From Streptomyces antimycoticus (GTDB taxonomy: Bacteria; Actinomycetota; Actinomycetes; Streptomycetales; Streptomycetaceae): DNA of 64,000 nt. The DNA lies in assembly GCF_005405925.1 (NCBI RefSeq), contig NZ_BJHV01000003.1, positions 1 to 64,000 on the forward strand, read 5' to 3'. The notes under the pieces are model-generated. The model worked only from the letters and a program-made list of their open reading frames with translations, made no database searches and had not been told where the DNA came from. The translations under genes were made by a program, and so were the position numbers. Shown here one piece after another: positions 43,968 through 51,761 of this stretch; position 1 is the stretch's first letter; each line of letters opens with the position of its first letter.

Positions 43968-46142
43968 TCAGCCGATGCGGGTGGTCGGGCCGCCGGCGGC
44001 CGCCGGGGGCGGTTGGCGGCCGGTGAAGTGCGCGAGGATCTCGTCGTCCAGGACCTCGAGCTCGGCGAGGATGTCGCCGACGGGACGGCGCTGCAGATTG
44101 GTGTCGATCGCCGCGTCGAGCTCCGGGATGCCGTCGGGGTTCTCGTAGTGGGCGTAGATCTCCTCGACCGGCAGGCCGCGCACCCGGAAGGGGGTGGTGG
44201 GCGCCCCGTCGAGGTTGATCGACATCACATAGTGGTACTTGGGGAGTTCCGTGATCGTCTCCGGGGTGACGTGGCCGTTCCACCGGCGGGCCACGAAGGC
44301 GGCCTCGTCGTAGTCGGCGGCGCACGTGGACAGCAGCGACTGGTTCTGCAGCAGTGCCTGACGGGTGATGGGGCTGAGCCGCAGCGCCATCTGGGTCATG
44401 CCGGTGAACCGGACCTCATACTTGCGGACCTGCTCGCACAGTGCCGCGAGGAAGCCCTTGCTGCTGCTGTCCACGGCGGTGAGCTCATCCCCCCACGCCC
44501 AGAAGGTGCGGCGATCGGCGCGAGGGGTGTCCTGACGGGAGAGCGCGGCCCGGTGCAGGTCGTGGATGAGCAGGCAGGACACCAGCGCGTCGGACTCCGA
44601 GCCGGAGGGGCACACCCAGACGATGCGGCCGGTGTCCATCGCGGCGCGGATGTCGTAGGCCGACCGCGGAGAGCCGAAGAACGCCTGCAGGGACTGGGAG
44701 GTGTCCAGCCGGTCCATCACGTAAGTGACGGTCGGGACGGCTTCCTTGGCCAGGGTGGGGAAGGTGGTCCGCCAGTACGTCTGCACCCGCTGCGGCAGCA
44801 CCGGCAAGAGCGCCTCCCGCCAGTCCTCATCCGTCAGCCACGTCCTGATCTGGAAGAGGGTGGGCTGAAGCTCAGGGCGGCCGTCCTGGACCGCGCGCAG
44901 CGACAGCAGGGCGAGCGCCTGGACGGTACGGGCCAGGATCGTCCGGGCCCGCGGCGCGTGATCGCCCCAGTCCTGGGCGGCCGCGATGCCCTCCGTCACC
45001 GACCGCACCACGTCCTGGACATCGCTCTCGGTGCGGCCCTCCATCGACAGCGGGTTCCAGGACACCACCCGCTGCTCCAGGTCGCACTTGGCCAGGTTGA
45101 TCTCCCACACCCGGTCGAACAGGTGCGGGTGAGCCAGGTACGGCTTGGCCCGTGCCCACGCTTCGCCGTGAGGGTCCAGGAACCAGACGCCGTACCCGCA
45201 GTGAGCCATCGCGATCGCCTGGACGAGCGCCGCTTCGGTCTTGCCGTTGCCGGACTTGCCCAGCTGCAGCCCGAACAGCAGGTCCCTCACCCGGGCCGCG
45301 CCGATCCGCTCCCGCCCGTCGGGGTAGGTCACGGCGCCGAGCGGCACCAGGTCGGGCTGGCCGGTGTAGACGGGCAGGTGTGCGGGGGCCGGCGGGACCA
45401 GGCCGCCGGACCGGACGACGCTGGAGGCGTGACAGCGCGCGGTGGGCGGTTTGAGGAATCCGCCGAGCTCGGGCACCGTCAGCCACTGCTGGCGAGGCGG
45501 ATGGAATTCCCCGCTGGCGAAGCGGCGGTCGAAGGCCGCTTTGGCGCGTCGGGTGCGCGGCCGGCGGGGTTTGAGGTAGTTGGGGCCGCTGGTGATGGCG
45601 AAGACGGCCAGGAGCTGGTGCATGCGCGCCGCAGATTGCTGCGGGTGTCCGGCGGCGACACGGAGGAGGAGCTGCACGGCGAACACCGCCGCCCCGGGCT
45701 CGAACTTGCCCACGCTGTCGCGGACGTCGGTCATCCGCGGCAGCTTCTGCGACCGGGCGCCTGTACCGCGGCTTGAGCTGGCCCCGCCGCTCCAGGCAGC
45801 GGTGAGGGATTCCACCACCCCCCCGCCCCCGACGCTGGTCAGCTTTTCGCCGTACGCCGACGGGCCGCGGCGGCGGGAGGCGGCTATCAGCCGTCGGCGG
45901 CGCCGGGCAATCTTCCCCGGGCTGACCGGCACCAGGTCCAGGACGACGTCAGCCTCCTCCCCCGCTTCGCTGCGGACCGTCGCCATCGCGGCCGCCAGCT
46001 GCTGCAGCGGATCCGGGTTCAGGCCCAGGGACGCGAGCGGCTTGTGGTGCGGCATGGCCAGCACCAGCTCGGCCCGCTCCACATAACGGGGCCGGCCGCC
46101 ATCACGGTCGGCGGTCTTGGCCAGGTCGACGGGTGGGTTCAC
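43968..46142 (-). CDS. VirD4/TraG-like coupling ATPase
   Basis: This protein has 724 residues from the GTG at 46142, which overlaps the upstream stop (GTGA). It couples DNA to the transfer channel. Motifs include Walker A LGKSGNGKTEAALVQAI near residue 295 and Walker B TFWAWGDELTAVDSSS near 540. YGVWFLDPHGEAWARAKPYL and FRVRGLPVEEIYAHYENP are also present. Membrane helices are not in this protein; the upstream small gene supplies an anchor. It is the only TraG/VirD4-type protein in the window, and no FtsK/TraB-type DNA translocase is seen. Confidence 0.88.
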   Translation of the reverse strand: MNPPVDLAKTADRDGGRPRYVERAELVLAMPHHKPLASLGLNPDPLQQLAAAMATVRSEAGEEADVVLDLVPVSPGKIARRRRRLIAASRRRGPSAYGEKLTSVGGGGVVESLTAAWSGGASSSRGTGARSQKLPRMTDVRDSVGKFEPGAAVFAVQLLLRVAAGHPQQSAARMHQLLAVFAITSGPNYLKPRRPRTRRAKAAFDRRFASGEFHPPRQQWLTVPELGGFLKPPTARCHASSVVRSGGLVPPAPAHLPVYTGQPDLVPLGAVTYPDGRERIGAARVRDLLFGLQLGKSGNGKTEAALVQAIAMAHCGYGVWFLDPHGEAWARAKPYLAHPHLFDRVWEINLAKCDLEQRVVSWNPLSMEGRTESDVQDVVRSVTEGIAAAQDWGDHAPRARTILARTVQALALLSLRAVQDGRPELQPTLFQIRTWLTDEDWREALLPVLPQRVQTYWRTTFPTLAKEAVPTVTYVMDRLDTSQSLQAFFGSPRSAYDIRAAMDTGRIVWVCPSGSESDALVSCLLIHDLHRAALSRQDTPRADRRTFWAWGDELTAVDSSSKGFLAALCEQVRKYEVRFTGMTQMALRLSPITRQALLQNQSLLSTCAADYDEAAFVARRWNGHVTPETITELPKYHYVMSINLDGAPTTPFRVRGLPVEEIYAHYENPDGIPELDAAIDTNLQRRPVGDILAELEVLDDEILAHFTGRQPPPAAAGGPTTRIG

Positions 46143-46603
46143 TGCCGCTCCCCCTCTCGCTGGGCGGGATCGGGGAACCGCACCGGCGTGATGGACTTCG
46201 TGCCGCGGTCGGTGCGCACGTCCACCTCGGCGAATCCGGGCATCGACAGCACCGCGGCGGCAGCGGCCGGGCCTTCGAGGTAGCAGCGCATCTTGCCGTT
46301 GGTGGCGCTGTAGCGGATGCGGGCAGCGGCACCGCGGCTGGGGGTGCTCGAGGCGGCGAACCGTATCCGGGCCAACTGATGCGCCCACCGGGTCACCTCT
46401 CCCTCCCCCGGATTGAACGTCGCGGTGGGGATGAGCTCCACACGAACGCGGTCGGCGAGCGCCTCCCTCACGCGCTGCGCTCGCCGCACGGCCAGCCACA
46501 GGGCGGCCGCGCCGGCACCAAGGAGAAGACCAGCCAGGTACGGGGCGGACGAGGCGATCCACGGCCCCATGCCGGCGATCGGCCCGGGAAGGCGGGGGAT
46601 CAT
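46139..46603 (-). CDS. Membrane partner of the coupling protein
   Basis: This protein has 154 residues from the ATG at 46603. One membrane helix (ASSAPYLAGLLLGAGAAALW) precedes a soluble domain (VRVELIPTATFNPGEGEVTR; ARIRYSATNGKMRCYLEGPA). Its stop overlaps the coupling-protein start by 4 bp, so it is its obligate co-expressed partner. It probably tethers the coupling ATPase to the membrane. A 43-bp element conserved with the gene at 46794-47141 lies 72 bp before the start. Confidence 0.7.
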   Translation of the reverse strand: MIPRLPGPIAGMGPWIASSAPYLAGLLLGAGAAALWLAVRRAQRVREALADRVRVELIPTATFNPGEGEVTRWAHQLARIRFAASSTPSRGAAARIRYSATNGKMRCYLEGPAAAAAVLSMPGFAEVDVRTDRGTKSITPVRFPDPAQREGERQ

Positions 46604-46674
46604 GCCGGTGCCTGGGCGGTGAGTCGGGGCAAGGGGCGGTTCACGGCGGCTCCTGTCGAGTGCGACGAATCCCT

Positions 46675-46717
46675 TCGCCCCCGACCAAGCCCTCGCGACA
46701 GGCCCTGTTGGGACACC
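46675..46717 (-). promoter_or_regulatory. Duplicated promoter-like block B
   Basis: TCGCCCCC+GACCAAGCCC (46675-46692) and TTGGGACACC (46708-46717), 25 bp from the start of GACC to the start of TTGGG, lie 72 bp upstream of the start at 46603. Identical spacing and sequence recur at 47213-47255 before the gene starting at 47141. Read on the minus strand this is GGTGTCCCAA-N15-GGGCTTGGTC. A shared promoter or operator. Confidence 0.6.
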
Positions 46718-46742
46718 TGCCGACCGGTTTTTGAAAAACGGC

Positions 46743-46774
46743 CGGGGGCCGGTGTCCGCGGACACCGGCCCCCG
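46743..46774. terminator. Perfect 32-bp palindrome terminator
   Basis: CGGGGGCCGGTGTCCG at 46743-46758 pairs with its complement at 46759-46774. It lies just downstream of the gene ending at 46794 on the minus strand. Confidence 0.7.
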
Positions 46775-46793
46775 ACGGGTCGTGCTGCTTGGT

Positions 46794-47141
46794 TCAGAAG
46801 TAGCCAGGCTCGGTGCGCTCGGCGAAGAGCCACCCCTTCAGGCTCGAGCCTTCCTTCTTGCCGTACAGCCAGTGGTTGCCGTAACCGTTCTTGGTGCTGC
46901 AGTACACGCGGAAGTGCTCGTCGAAGTCGATCGTCCCCTTCTTCCGGTACTTCGCCCCGGGGCCGGTGTGGATGCCCGGGTAGCCCAGATCACGAACGGT
47001 CACCCAGTGGTTCCTGTCGTTCTTGGTGCATCCGTCGCTGCCCGCCGCGGATGCCGGCGATGCCGCGATCGCTCCAGCGCCCAGCAGGAGCGCGCTGCTG
47101 ATCACAAACGCCGCAGCGCGAGACCGGAACTTCGTCTTCAT
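46794..47141 (-). CDS. Small secreted SH3-like protein
   Basis: This 115-residue protein has a Sec signal peptide (SRAAAFVISSALLLGAGAIA, ending ASA). The strand-rich domain contains GYPGIHTGPGAKYRKKGTID and GNHWLYGKKEGSSLKGWLFA, like bacterial SH3 domains found on wall-associated proteins. It could bind peptidoglycan during transfer. It is monocistronic and shares an upstream control block with the coupling-protein operon. Confidence 0.75.
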   Translation of the reverse strand: MKTKFRSRAAAFVISSALLLGAGAIAASPASAAGSDGCTKNDRNHWVTVRDLGYPGIHTGPGAKYRKKGTIDFDEHFRVYCSTKNGYGNHWLYGKKEGSSLKGWLFAERTEPGYF

Positions 47142-47212
47142 CTGGTACCCCTCCTGTCCTCTGCCCGGTAACAGGGGCAGAGCGGTTGCCGTTACGAGGC
47201 GTTGTCGTTGCC

Positions 47213-47255
47213 TCGCCCCGGACCAAGCCCCACACGGCAGACCACTTGGGACACC
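47213..47255 (-). promoter_or_regulatory. Duplicated promoter-like block A
   Basis: TCGCCCCG+GACCAAGCCC (47213-47230) and TTGGGACACC (47246-47255) match block B at 46675-46717 in sequence (17 of 18 in the first part), in internal spacing (25 bp), and in distance to the gene start (72 bp). The remaining part of 47142-47509 shows no gene. Confidence 0.6.
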
Positions 47256-47509
47256 AGCAGTCGACCTTTACCCTTTTGTGATCAATGCCGTCTAGTCGTA
47301 GCGTCGGCCAGCGGTGCGTGTGCGGGGCTTTGGCGCGGTCCAGGCGGTGGGTGGCGACGATCCACGCACACGCCGTCGCGCGGGCTGCCAGGCTGGGGCA
47401 CGGTGCGGGCTTCAGCGGGGCATCGTCCAGTAAGTGCGGCACTCCTGGCCGGGAGTGACGGCGTGCGCTGCGAAACTCGCCTCTTTTGCCGAGCGATGAC
47501 GGAGGATCT

Positions 47510-47857
47510 GTGAGCCAGCCCAATCAAGAACAGCCGTGGATGCCCGGCCCGGACGATATGCCGTGGACCACGTACCTGATCAACCCGCACGGTGATCGGC
47601 ATCTGGGCTTCAACGAAGACGAGGGCCGGTACTACCGACTGTGGCAGCACAAGGCCCCCGAGCCGCTGCACACCGGCGACGCCATCTTCTTGCGGCCCAG
47701 CGACATCGACCAGATCGTCAAGTACGCCATGATCTGGGTGCGCAACCACCCGGACAATCCCCGCGGCTACAAGCTCATCGATGAGATGGCCGCCGGCGCG
47801 AAGGGCCTCGTCATGCATTTCGCCCAGGCGGCCCGGCATCCCTCACAGGGCGGCTAG
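47510..47857 (+). CDS. Hypothetical protein
   Basis: This protein has 115 residues from the GTG at 47510, preceded by GGAGG. It is soluble and acidic, containing PHGDRHLGFNEDEGRYYRLW and DIDQIVKYAMIWVRNHPDN. No motif recognised. It is followed directly by a small ORF on the same strand and is divergent from the secreted SH3-like gene. Confidence 0.6.
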   Translation: MSQPNQEQPWMPGPDDMPWTTYLINPHGDRHLGFNEDEGRYYRLWQHKAPEPLHTGDAIFLRPSDIDQIVKYAMIWVRNHPDNPRGYKLIDEMAAGAKGLVMHFAQAARHPSQGG

Positions 47858-47859
47858 AT

Positions 47860-48066
47860 ATGTGGTCTCCGGAGGTTGGTCCACAGCCGGAGCCGGACGC
47901 GATCTGGCGCGCCCCGGGGCAGCCCGGCCCGTACCTGCCGCAGCCGGGGCACGTCCTAGTAGTGCCGGGCGCACAGGCCCTTGGCCCGGATCTTGAGCGC
48001 ACGCCCGGCCGCAGCCGCCCGGGTCACCCAACGTCGCAGATCAAGGAGAAGCACAACGGCTTCTGA
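47860..48066 (+). CDS. Small Pro-rich hypothetical protein
   Basis: This is 68 residues, starting two bases after the previous stop. It is Pro/Gly-rich (EPDAIWRAPGQPGPYLPQPG). There is no clear ribosome site other than coupling, so it may be translated by reinitiation. Weakly supported. Confidence 0.4.
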   Translation: MWSPEVGPQPEPDAIWRAPGQPGPYLPQPGHVLVVPGAQALGPDLERTPGRSRPGHPTSQIKEKHNGF

Positions 48067-48072
48067 CTGCCG

Positions 48073-48507
48073 TCACGGCGACTCCTCCACAGTGCGAGGG
48101 ATGACGTGCAGATGCAGGTGCTCCTCGCCCGCAGCCGCGCCGGGACGGCGTGAGGTGTGGATGTCCGCGGCCGGGAATTCACCGGCGAGTTCGGCCGCCG
48201 CGGCCATCGTCGCGGCGGAGATGACAGGGTCCGAGCCGGCGTCCCGTACGTGGCGTGTGGGCAGGACCAGAAGATGTCCCTCGGCGACCGGGGCGTGCGG
48301 GACGACGGCGACGGCGGTCGGCCAGCGGCGCACGATCGTGCTCTCGGCCTCCCCGGTGATGATCCGGCAGAAGCGGCACGGTGAGCCGGCCTGGGCTTGG
48401 CGGGCGTGGCGCACCAGCGGCTTGTTCAGGTGACGGTGCTGAACAGCGACCTCGACTCCGTGCCCGCGGAGCCACTGGGCGACGGCCTCAGCAACGGCCG
48501 GCGCGCT
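48073..48507 (-). pseudogene. 3' half of a split RapZ-C/HIT fusion gene (HIT domain intact)
   Basis: From 48507 downward the frame reads SAPAVAEAVAQWLRGHGVEV, then QHRHLNKPLV, the C-terminal end of a RapZ C-terminal (nucleotide-binding) domain. It continues without a stop into a HIT domain: CRFCRIITGEAE, VPHAPVAEGHLLVLPTRHV, and the histidine triad EEHLHLHVIPR. The 5' half lies at 50351-50728. An in-frame GTG at 48414 could still express the HIT part (113 residues). HIT proteins hydrolyse or transfer nucleotides. The gene is interrupted by the insert at 48508-50375. Confidence 0.7.
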
Positions 48508-48526
48508 TTACCGGACTACCGGGGTG
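48507..48526 (+). repeat. Left terminal inverted repeat of the PIN insert
   Basis: TTTACCGGACTACCGGGGTG. It pairs with the right end at 50352-50371 over ACCGGACT-CCG-GTG, with three mismatches and one extra G. The outermost T also serves as a codon base of the interrupted gene. Confidence 0.6.
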
Positions 48527-48569
48527 CTCTTGGGCAGGGCGATCAGGGCAAGCACCACTGCAGACCGCA

Positions 48570-50186
48570 TTAGTCATCGGCGGACTCGTCGTTTGTCGCC
48601 GCTACAGGCTCAGGTGTGAGGACGAGGAACTGCGGCCAATCAATACGGTCGATCAGCCAGGCAGACAAGGCCCAAACCTTGTGGGTGTCGTGTAGCCCAG
48701 TTCCCCAGACGGATACGGGGTAGGCGTCAGGCCCTTGAAAGCCTTCTCGACCGCCCCACCAGGAAGAAGGATCGTACTCGCACTCCACTCCCGCTGTCCC
48801 TTCGAGCTCCTGCTCTTCGTCGTTGCCCAACCAAAGGTTGATCTCCATCGCCCACTGACCGTCGCCGAACCTGCTCGTACTGAGCGCGACATGGGCCTTT
48901 GTGCCCGGGATGTCGATCACCTGGTCCTCCAGAGGGCCGGAGTCCAAGGCGATACCCGGGACTGTGTTCAGCGCCTCGATGACCGCTTCCGCAAGGGCCT
49001 CATCGTCGTCAAAAGCTTCCTCAAGGATCATCGCGGTGGCGTCGGTGTCGGCAGCCAGAGATGTGATGACTCCGTCAACGAACTGAAAGGTGAGTTGGGC
49101 ACGCACCAGGACACTGTTGATCGGGACTACCTCCACTTCAGGATCACCGCCATTCAGCAGAGTCTGCACAGTGGCTTCACCGGTAGCCAGAAAGAACACC
49201 GTCGCGTCAGCAGCCTCCATTAGGGCCGTACCGGGGTCGGCCGGTCCGTTTCCGCGATTGTTTGGGGTCGGCGCGGAGGGCTGGTTCGCTTCGACCCTGA
49301 CGCTACCGATCCCGGCTAGTGCTACGAGGCCCGTTACGCTCGCGCCATAGCTGCTGAGGCTGGTGCCGTCGCCATCCCGCGTAGCGGTGTAAGCCGCTTC
49401 GAGGCCCACAATCCGCCCGATGTCGATCCCGTCCCGTTCAACCTGCGCCGGAATCCGCTCGCGGAGGTACCGGACGATGGCGGAGCGGGCGTGCCCGTCG
49501 TCCACAGTGAAGTCGAAGAACGTTGGCCGCAGTTCGGTGAGGGATCGCAACTCCGGTATCTGCTTGTTCCAGGCCTCGAAGGCGGCCGAGACATCACGGT
49601 CGCTGGAAACGATCACGACTTCATCTGGGGCAGCAAGCGCCAGGACATCGCGGATCCAGGCACTGTCACTTGCACCGGTCTTAATCCCTGTGACGCCCTT
49701 GATTCCCTTCTCGGGGTCAGGGGCCCTTCCGCCCTTGCGCTTGGCCGGGTCGCGGAGAAGGACTTGGTCCTTCAACCCCTCGATCGCGCTTCGGCCCGAG
49801 AGCTCAATGATTTTCACGTTGGGGGTGTTCGCCAGGTTGGCAAGCGCTGCCGCGATCACTTCGTCGCGGGTGGCGTAGCCGGTCGGCGCGGGGACTTCGA
49901 GACCGGCGTCTAGCAGCCGTTTTCGCTCAGCGGCCGCCGCGTTCTTCAAAACCTGCCAGTCGCTGGCCAGGTGCTCCGCCCACTCCCAAGCAACAGGCTC
50001 GGGTACCCAGGTCTCAACGTGTATGCCGGCCAACCGGCTGGCCAGGCGCCCAAGATGGTCGAGGTCAGGCCGTGCCTGTCCGTAGGCGTTCGCGTCGAAC
50101 ACCAAGGCCTTGAGCTTTTCACGGAGGGGGGAGGTCAGTCGGAGCTTCGCGTCGTCCGCAGATCGCGCTCGGGATGTACGTGCCAT
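48570..50186 (-). CDS. PIN-like nuclease-domain protein inside the insert
   Basis: This protein has 538 residues from the ATG at 50186; the site upstream is weak (AGGTAGAGAATTTCGCC). The N-terminal domain (about 25-240) has PIN-type acidic spots: LVFDANAYGQARPDLDHL, PVAWEWAEHLASDWQVLK, ASDSAWIRDVLALAAPDEVV and VIVSSDRDVSAAFE. The C-terminal half is strand-rich (GEATVQTLLNGGDPEVEVVP; WAMEINLWLGNDEEQELEG). DUF4935-like PIN proteins act as RNases in toxin or defence settings. Codon use is less GC-rich than the neighbours. No antitoxin gene is obvious, so a defence or toxin role is inferred. Confidence 0.65.
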   Translation of the reverse strand: MARTSRARSADDAKLRLTSPLREKLKALVFDANAYGQARPDLDHLGRLASRLAGIHVETWVPEPVAWEWAEHLASDWQVLKNAAAAERKRLLDAGLEVPAPTGYATRDEVIAAALANLANTPNVKIIELSGRSAIEGLKDQVLLRDPAKRKGGRAPDPEKGIKGVTGIKTGASDSAWIRDVLALAAPDEVVIVSSDRDVSAAFEAWNKQIPELRSLTELRPTFFDFTVDDGHARSAIVRYLRERIPAQVERDGIDIGRIVGLEAAYTATRDGDGTSLSSYGASVTGLVALAGIGSVRVEANQPSAPTPNNRGNGPADPGTALMEAADATVFFLATGEATVQTLLNGGDPEVEVVPINSVLVRAQLTFQFVDGVITSLAADTDATAMILEEAFDDDEALAEAVIEALNTVPGIALDSGPLEDQVIDIPGTKAHVALSTSRFGDGQWAMEINLWLGNDEEQELEGTAGVECEYDPSSWWGGREGFQGPDAYPVSVWGTGLHDTHKVWALSAWLIDRIDWPQFLVLTPEPVAATNDESADD

Positions 50187-50350
50187 GGCGAAATTCTCTA
50201 CCTGTAGCGCACGCTCACGGAATCTCGGCTGCGTCGAGCAGCGGCTCGGGCGGAGAGGGAGGTAAGAGGATGGGATGTCTGATGTGGTGGTGCTCAACCT
50301 CTAAGCCCAGCGAGCCGCCCCGCGCGAGGAAGAAGCACGGGCCCAGTGTG

Positions 50351-50728
50351 TCACTCGGCAGTCCGGTCAACACCTCGGTGGCGCCCATACCAGCAGTGGA
50401 CATACAGGTGGGCGGGCTCGAGGGGGTCCTGGACGTCCAGGAGGGCGAGCATTTTGCGGCCGGTGTCCTCGATGACGTCCGCCGCTTCCGGTGCGGCCAG
50501 GACGTAGTCGCGTACCTCGCTGTCGAGGCCGGTGAGCCCGATCATGCGGTCGGCCACCGCGGGGTCGTCCGGCGGGTTCCACAGCCGGTCGACGACGTCG
50601 AGGACTAAGGCGGTGCCGCCATCGCGCGGCGCGTCGCCCCAGCGCCTGCCGTAGGACGTGACCGTCACACGACGGCTGCCGTTGGGGCGCGCGGACTGTC
50701 GGGGTGTGGGCAAGCGGGGCCTCCTCAT
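50351..50728 (-). pseudogene. 5' half of the split RapZ-C/HIT gene
   Basis: This 125-residue reading frame contains TVTSYGRRWGDAPRDGGTAL, VLDVVDRLWNPPDDPAVADR, LTGLDSEVRDYVLAAPEAAD and LYVHCWYGRHR. These match the first two-thirds of the RapZ C-terminal domain, ending at the GxRHR loop. The last seven residues (GVDRTAE) belong to the inserted element. The natural continuation (SAPAVAEAVAQW...) is at 48507 on the same strand. The intact parent would be a RapZ-like nucleotide-binding protein fused to HIT. Confidence 0.7.
50352..50371 (-). repeat. Right terminal inverted repeat of the PIN insert
   Basis: On the minus strand it reads GTTGACCGGACTGCCGAGTG, matching the left end. The RapZ half-gene reads into it and stops after GRHRGVDRTAE. 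Confidence 0.6.
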
Positions 50729-50732
50729 GAGG

Positions 50733-50761
50733 CCGGGTCCCGCAGCATCTGCGGGACCCGG
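50733..50761. terminator. Hairpin terminator
   Basis: CCGGGTCCCGCA (50733-50744) pairs with TGCGGGACCCGG (50750-50761) around GCATC. It separates the split gene starting at 50728 from the small gene ending at 50794, both on the minus strand. Confidence 0.75.
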
Positions 50762-50793
50762 GGGGTGATGGGCTCGGGTGCGGTTCCGAGCTC

Positions 50794-50982
50794 TTACCTA
50801 CTGCGGCGGAACCAGCCGCGCTCCTCGGCCCGGTCGAGCATCGTGTTCAGGTCCTGGTGGAAAGCCGCTTCCCGCTGCTTGTTGCCGGTCTGCTGGGCCT
50901 CGCGTGCGGCCTCGGTGGCCATCTCCATGCCCTGGGCCAGGTCGCTGTCGCTGCTGTCACGCCAGTCGTAGGTGTTGGACAT
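50794..50982 (-). CDS. Small helical hypothetical protein
   Basis: This 62-residue protein has an ATG at 50982 with GGAGGAATGC upstream. It is a charged helix (SDLAQGMEMATEAAREAQQT, AAFHQDLNTMLDRAEERGWF). No membrane segment. Good ribosome site and compact size support a real small gene; function unknown. Confidence 0.65.
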   Translation of the reverse strand: MSNTYDWRDSSDSDLAQGMEMATEAAREAQQTGNKQREAAFHQDLNTMLDRAEERGWFRRSR

Positions 50983-51184
50983 GCATTCCTCCGGTGTGTG
51001 AGTGGTGTGTGCGTTGGTGGTGGGAAGTGCTGGGCGTGCGGGCGGACGCGGCTTCGAGAGCGGCGTGCGCCCGCCGGGCGACGTCCCCAGCCGCGTCGAT
51101 CAGGTCGGCTGGTTGGCCGCAGTGCCTCGGGCGGGATCCGGTCCCGCACCATCACGGCGGGTGCCGAGGCTGGAGGGCTGAGGG

Positions 51185-51676
51185 TCAGATCGCTGCGAGC
51201 AACAGCTGGCGGGCGGCAGCGCGGAATTCCTCCTGAGCCTCACGGGCCCGCTCGCCGCGCGTGTCCATCTCGGCCTGGGTGACACCGCGCTCGCCCTTCT
51301 TCTTCAAGGCGAACGTCGCACCGACCGCGGCGGAGGCCAGCCGCAGCAGCTCGGGGTCGTCGGTGAGCAGCTCGACGTCGTCCAGGGCGTCGACCACGTC
51401 GGAGCTCGACTCCCAGCTCTGCCAGCGCGCCTTGTCCTGCTGGGCCGCGTCGGCATCGCGCAGTTCCCAGCGCGTGTAGAGGTTGCGCCGGTGTTTCCGC
51501 ATCCTGGAGAGAAGGGTCTGGTACGCCGCGTGCCGGTCCTTGCGTATCTGCTCGTTGCGCGCGGCCTGCTCGGCCTCGGCCGTGCCGTGCTGCTGCAGAC
51601 GAGCTCCCAGAAGGGTGCCGGCCACGGCGATGATGCTGCTGGCGAAGGCGGCGATGCTCGCGACGACGGTGTCCAC
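51185..51676 (-). CDS. Membrane-anchored helical protein under an ATGCAT ladder
   Basis: This protein has 163 residues from the GTG at 51676, with GGAGGAG upstream. Residues 1-25 (TVVASIAAFASSIIAVAGTL) form the anchor, and the rest is a long charged helical domain (AARNEQIRKDRHAAYQTLLS; LTDDPELLRLASAAVGATFA; ERAREAQEEFRAAARQLLLA). The topology resembles 23582-24292 and 58371-58985. The ATGCAT triplet at 51726-51761 lies 50 bp upstream and is shared with the gene at 62185. Confidence 0.65.
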   Translation of the reverse strand: MDTVVASIAAFASSIIAVAGTLLGARLQQHGTAEAEQAARNEQIRKDRHAAYQTLLSRMRKHRRNLYTRWELRDADAAQQDKARWQSWESSSDVVDALDDVELLTDDPELLRLASAAVGATFALKKKGERGVTQAEMDTRGERAREAQEEFRAAARQLLLAAI

Positions 51677-51725
51677 TGCTCTCCTCCGGGTCGTCCGGTG
51701 AGGTGCTCTCCCGACACCATCCATA

Positions 51726-51761
51726 ATGCATATTTCGAGAATGCATGTCTAGAGTATGCAT
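51726..51761. promoter_or_regulatory. Three ATGCAT boxes at an exact 15-bp period (locus 1)
   Basis: ATGCAT at 51726, 51741 and 51756, each unit resembling ATGCATNNNTAGAGW. They lie 50 bp upstream of the gene starting at 51676. The same three-box, 15-bp array is at 62619-62654. Likely operator of a shared regulator. Confidence 0.65.

Larger units (their letters stand above)
48508..50375. mobile_element. Insert of about 1.87 kb carrying a PIN-like gene, with inverted-repeat ends
   Basis: The insert separates the two halves of the RapZ-C/HIT gene. Its ends are imperfect inverted repeats. At the left edge, TTTACCGGACTACCGGGGTG starts at 48507. At the right edge, read on the minus strand, GTTGACCGGACTGCCGAGTG ends at 50352. 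The shared core is ACCGGACT-CCG-GTG. Only one gene is inside, and no transposase is recognised, so the insert would be non-autonomous or depend on the PIN-like protein. No clean target duplication was found. Confidence 0.6.

Noticed and set aside
44013..45776. Plus-strand frame of 587 codons opposite the coupling protein
   Set aside because: It is opposite clear Walker motifs and reads as a shadow of the coupling ATPase.
30859..46142. A phage-derived secretion or tail system
   Set aside because: The ATPases match VirB4 and VirD4, and the order (VirB2, PrgI, VirB4, VirB6, P60) is that of Gram-positive conjugation; no capsid, tail or terminase genes are present.
48570..50186. The PIN-like gene as a classic toxin-antitoxin pair
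   Set aside because: No small antitoxin gene lies in the same operon; neighbours are the flanks of an interrupted gene.
50215..50403. A 62-codon minus-strand frame between the PIN-like gene and the split RapZ half
   Set aside because: It starts inside the disrupted gene, has no ribosome site and no protein-like pattern, so it is probably part of the inserted element's leader.
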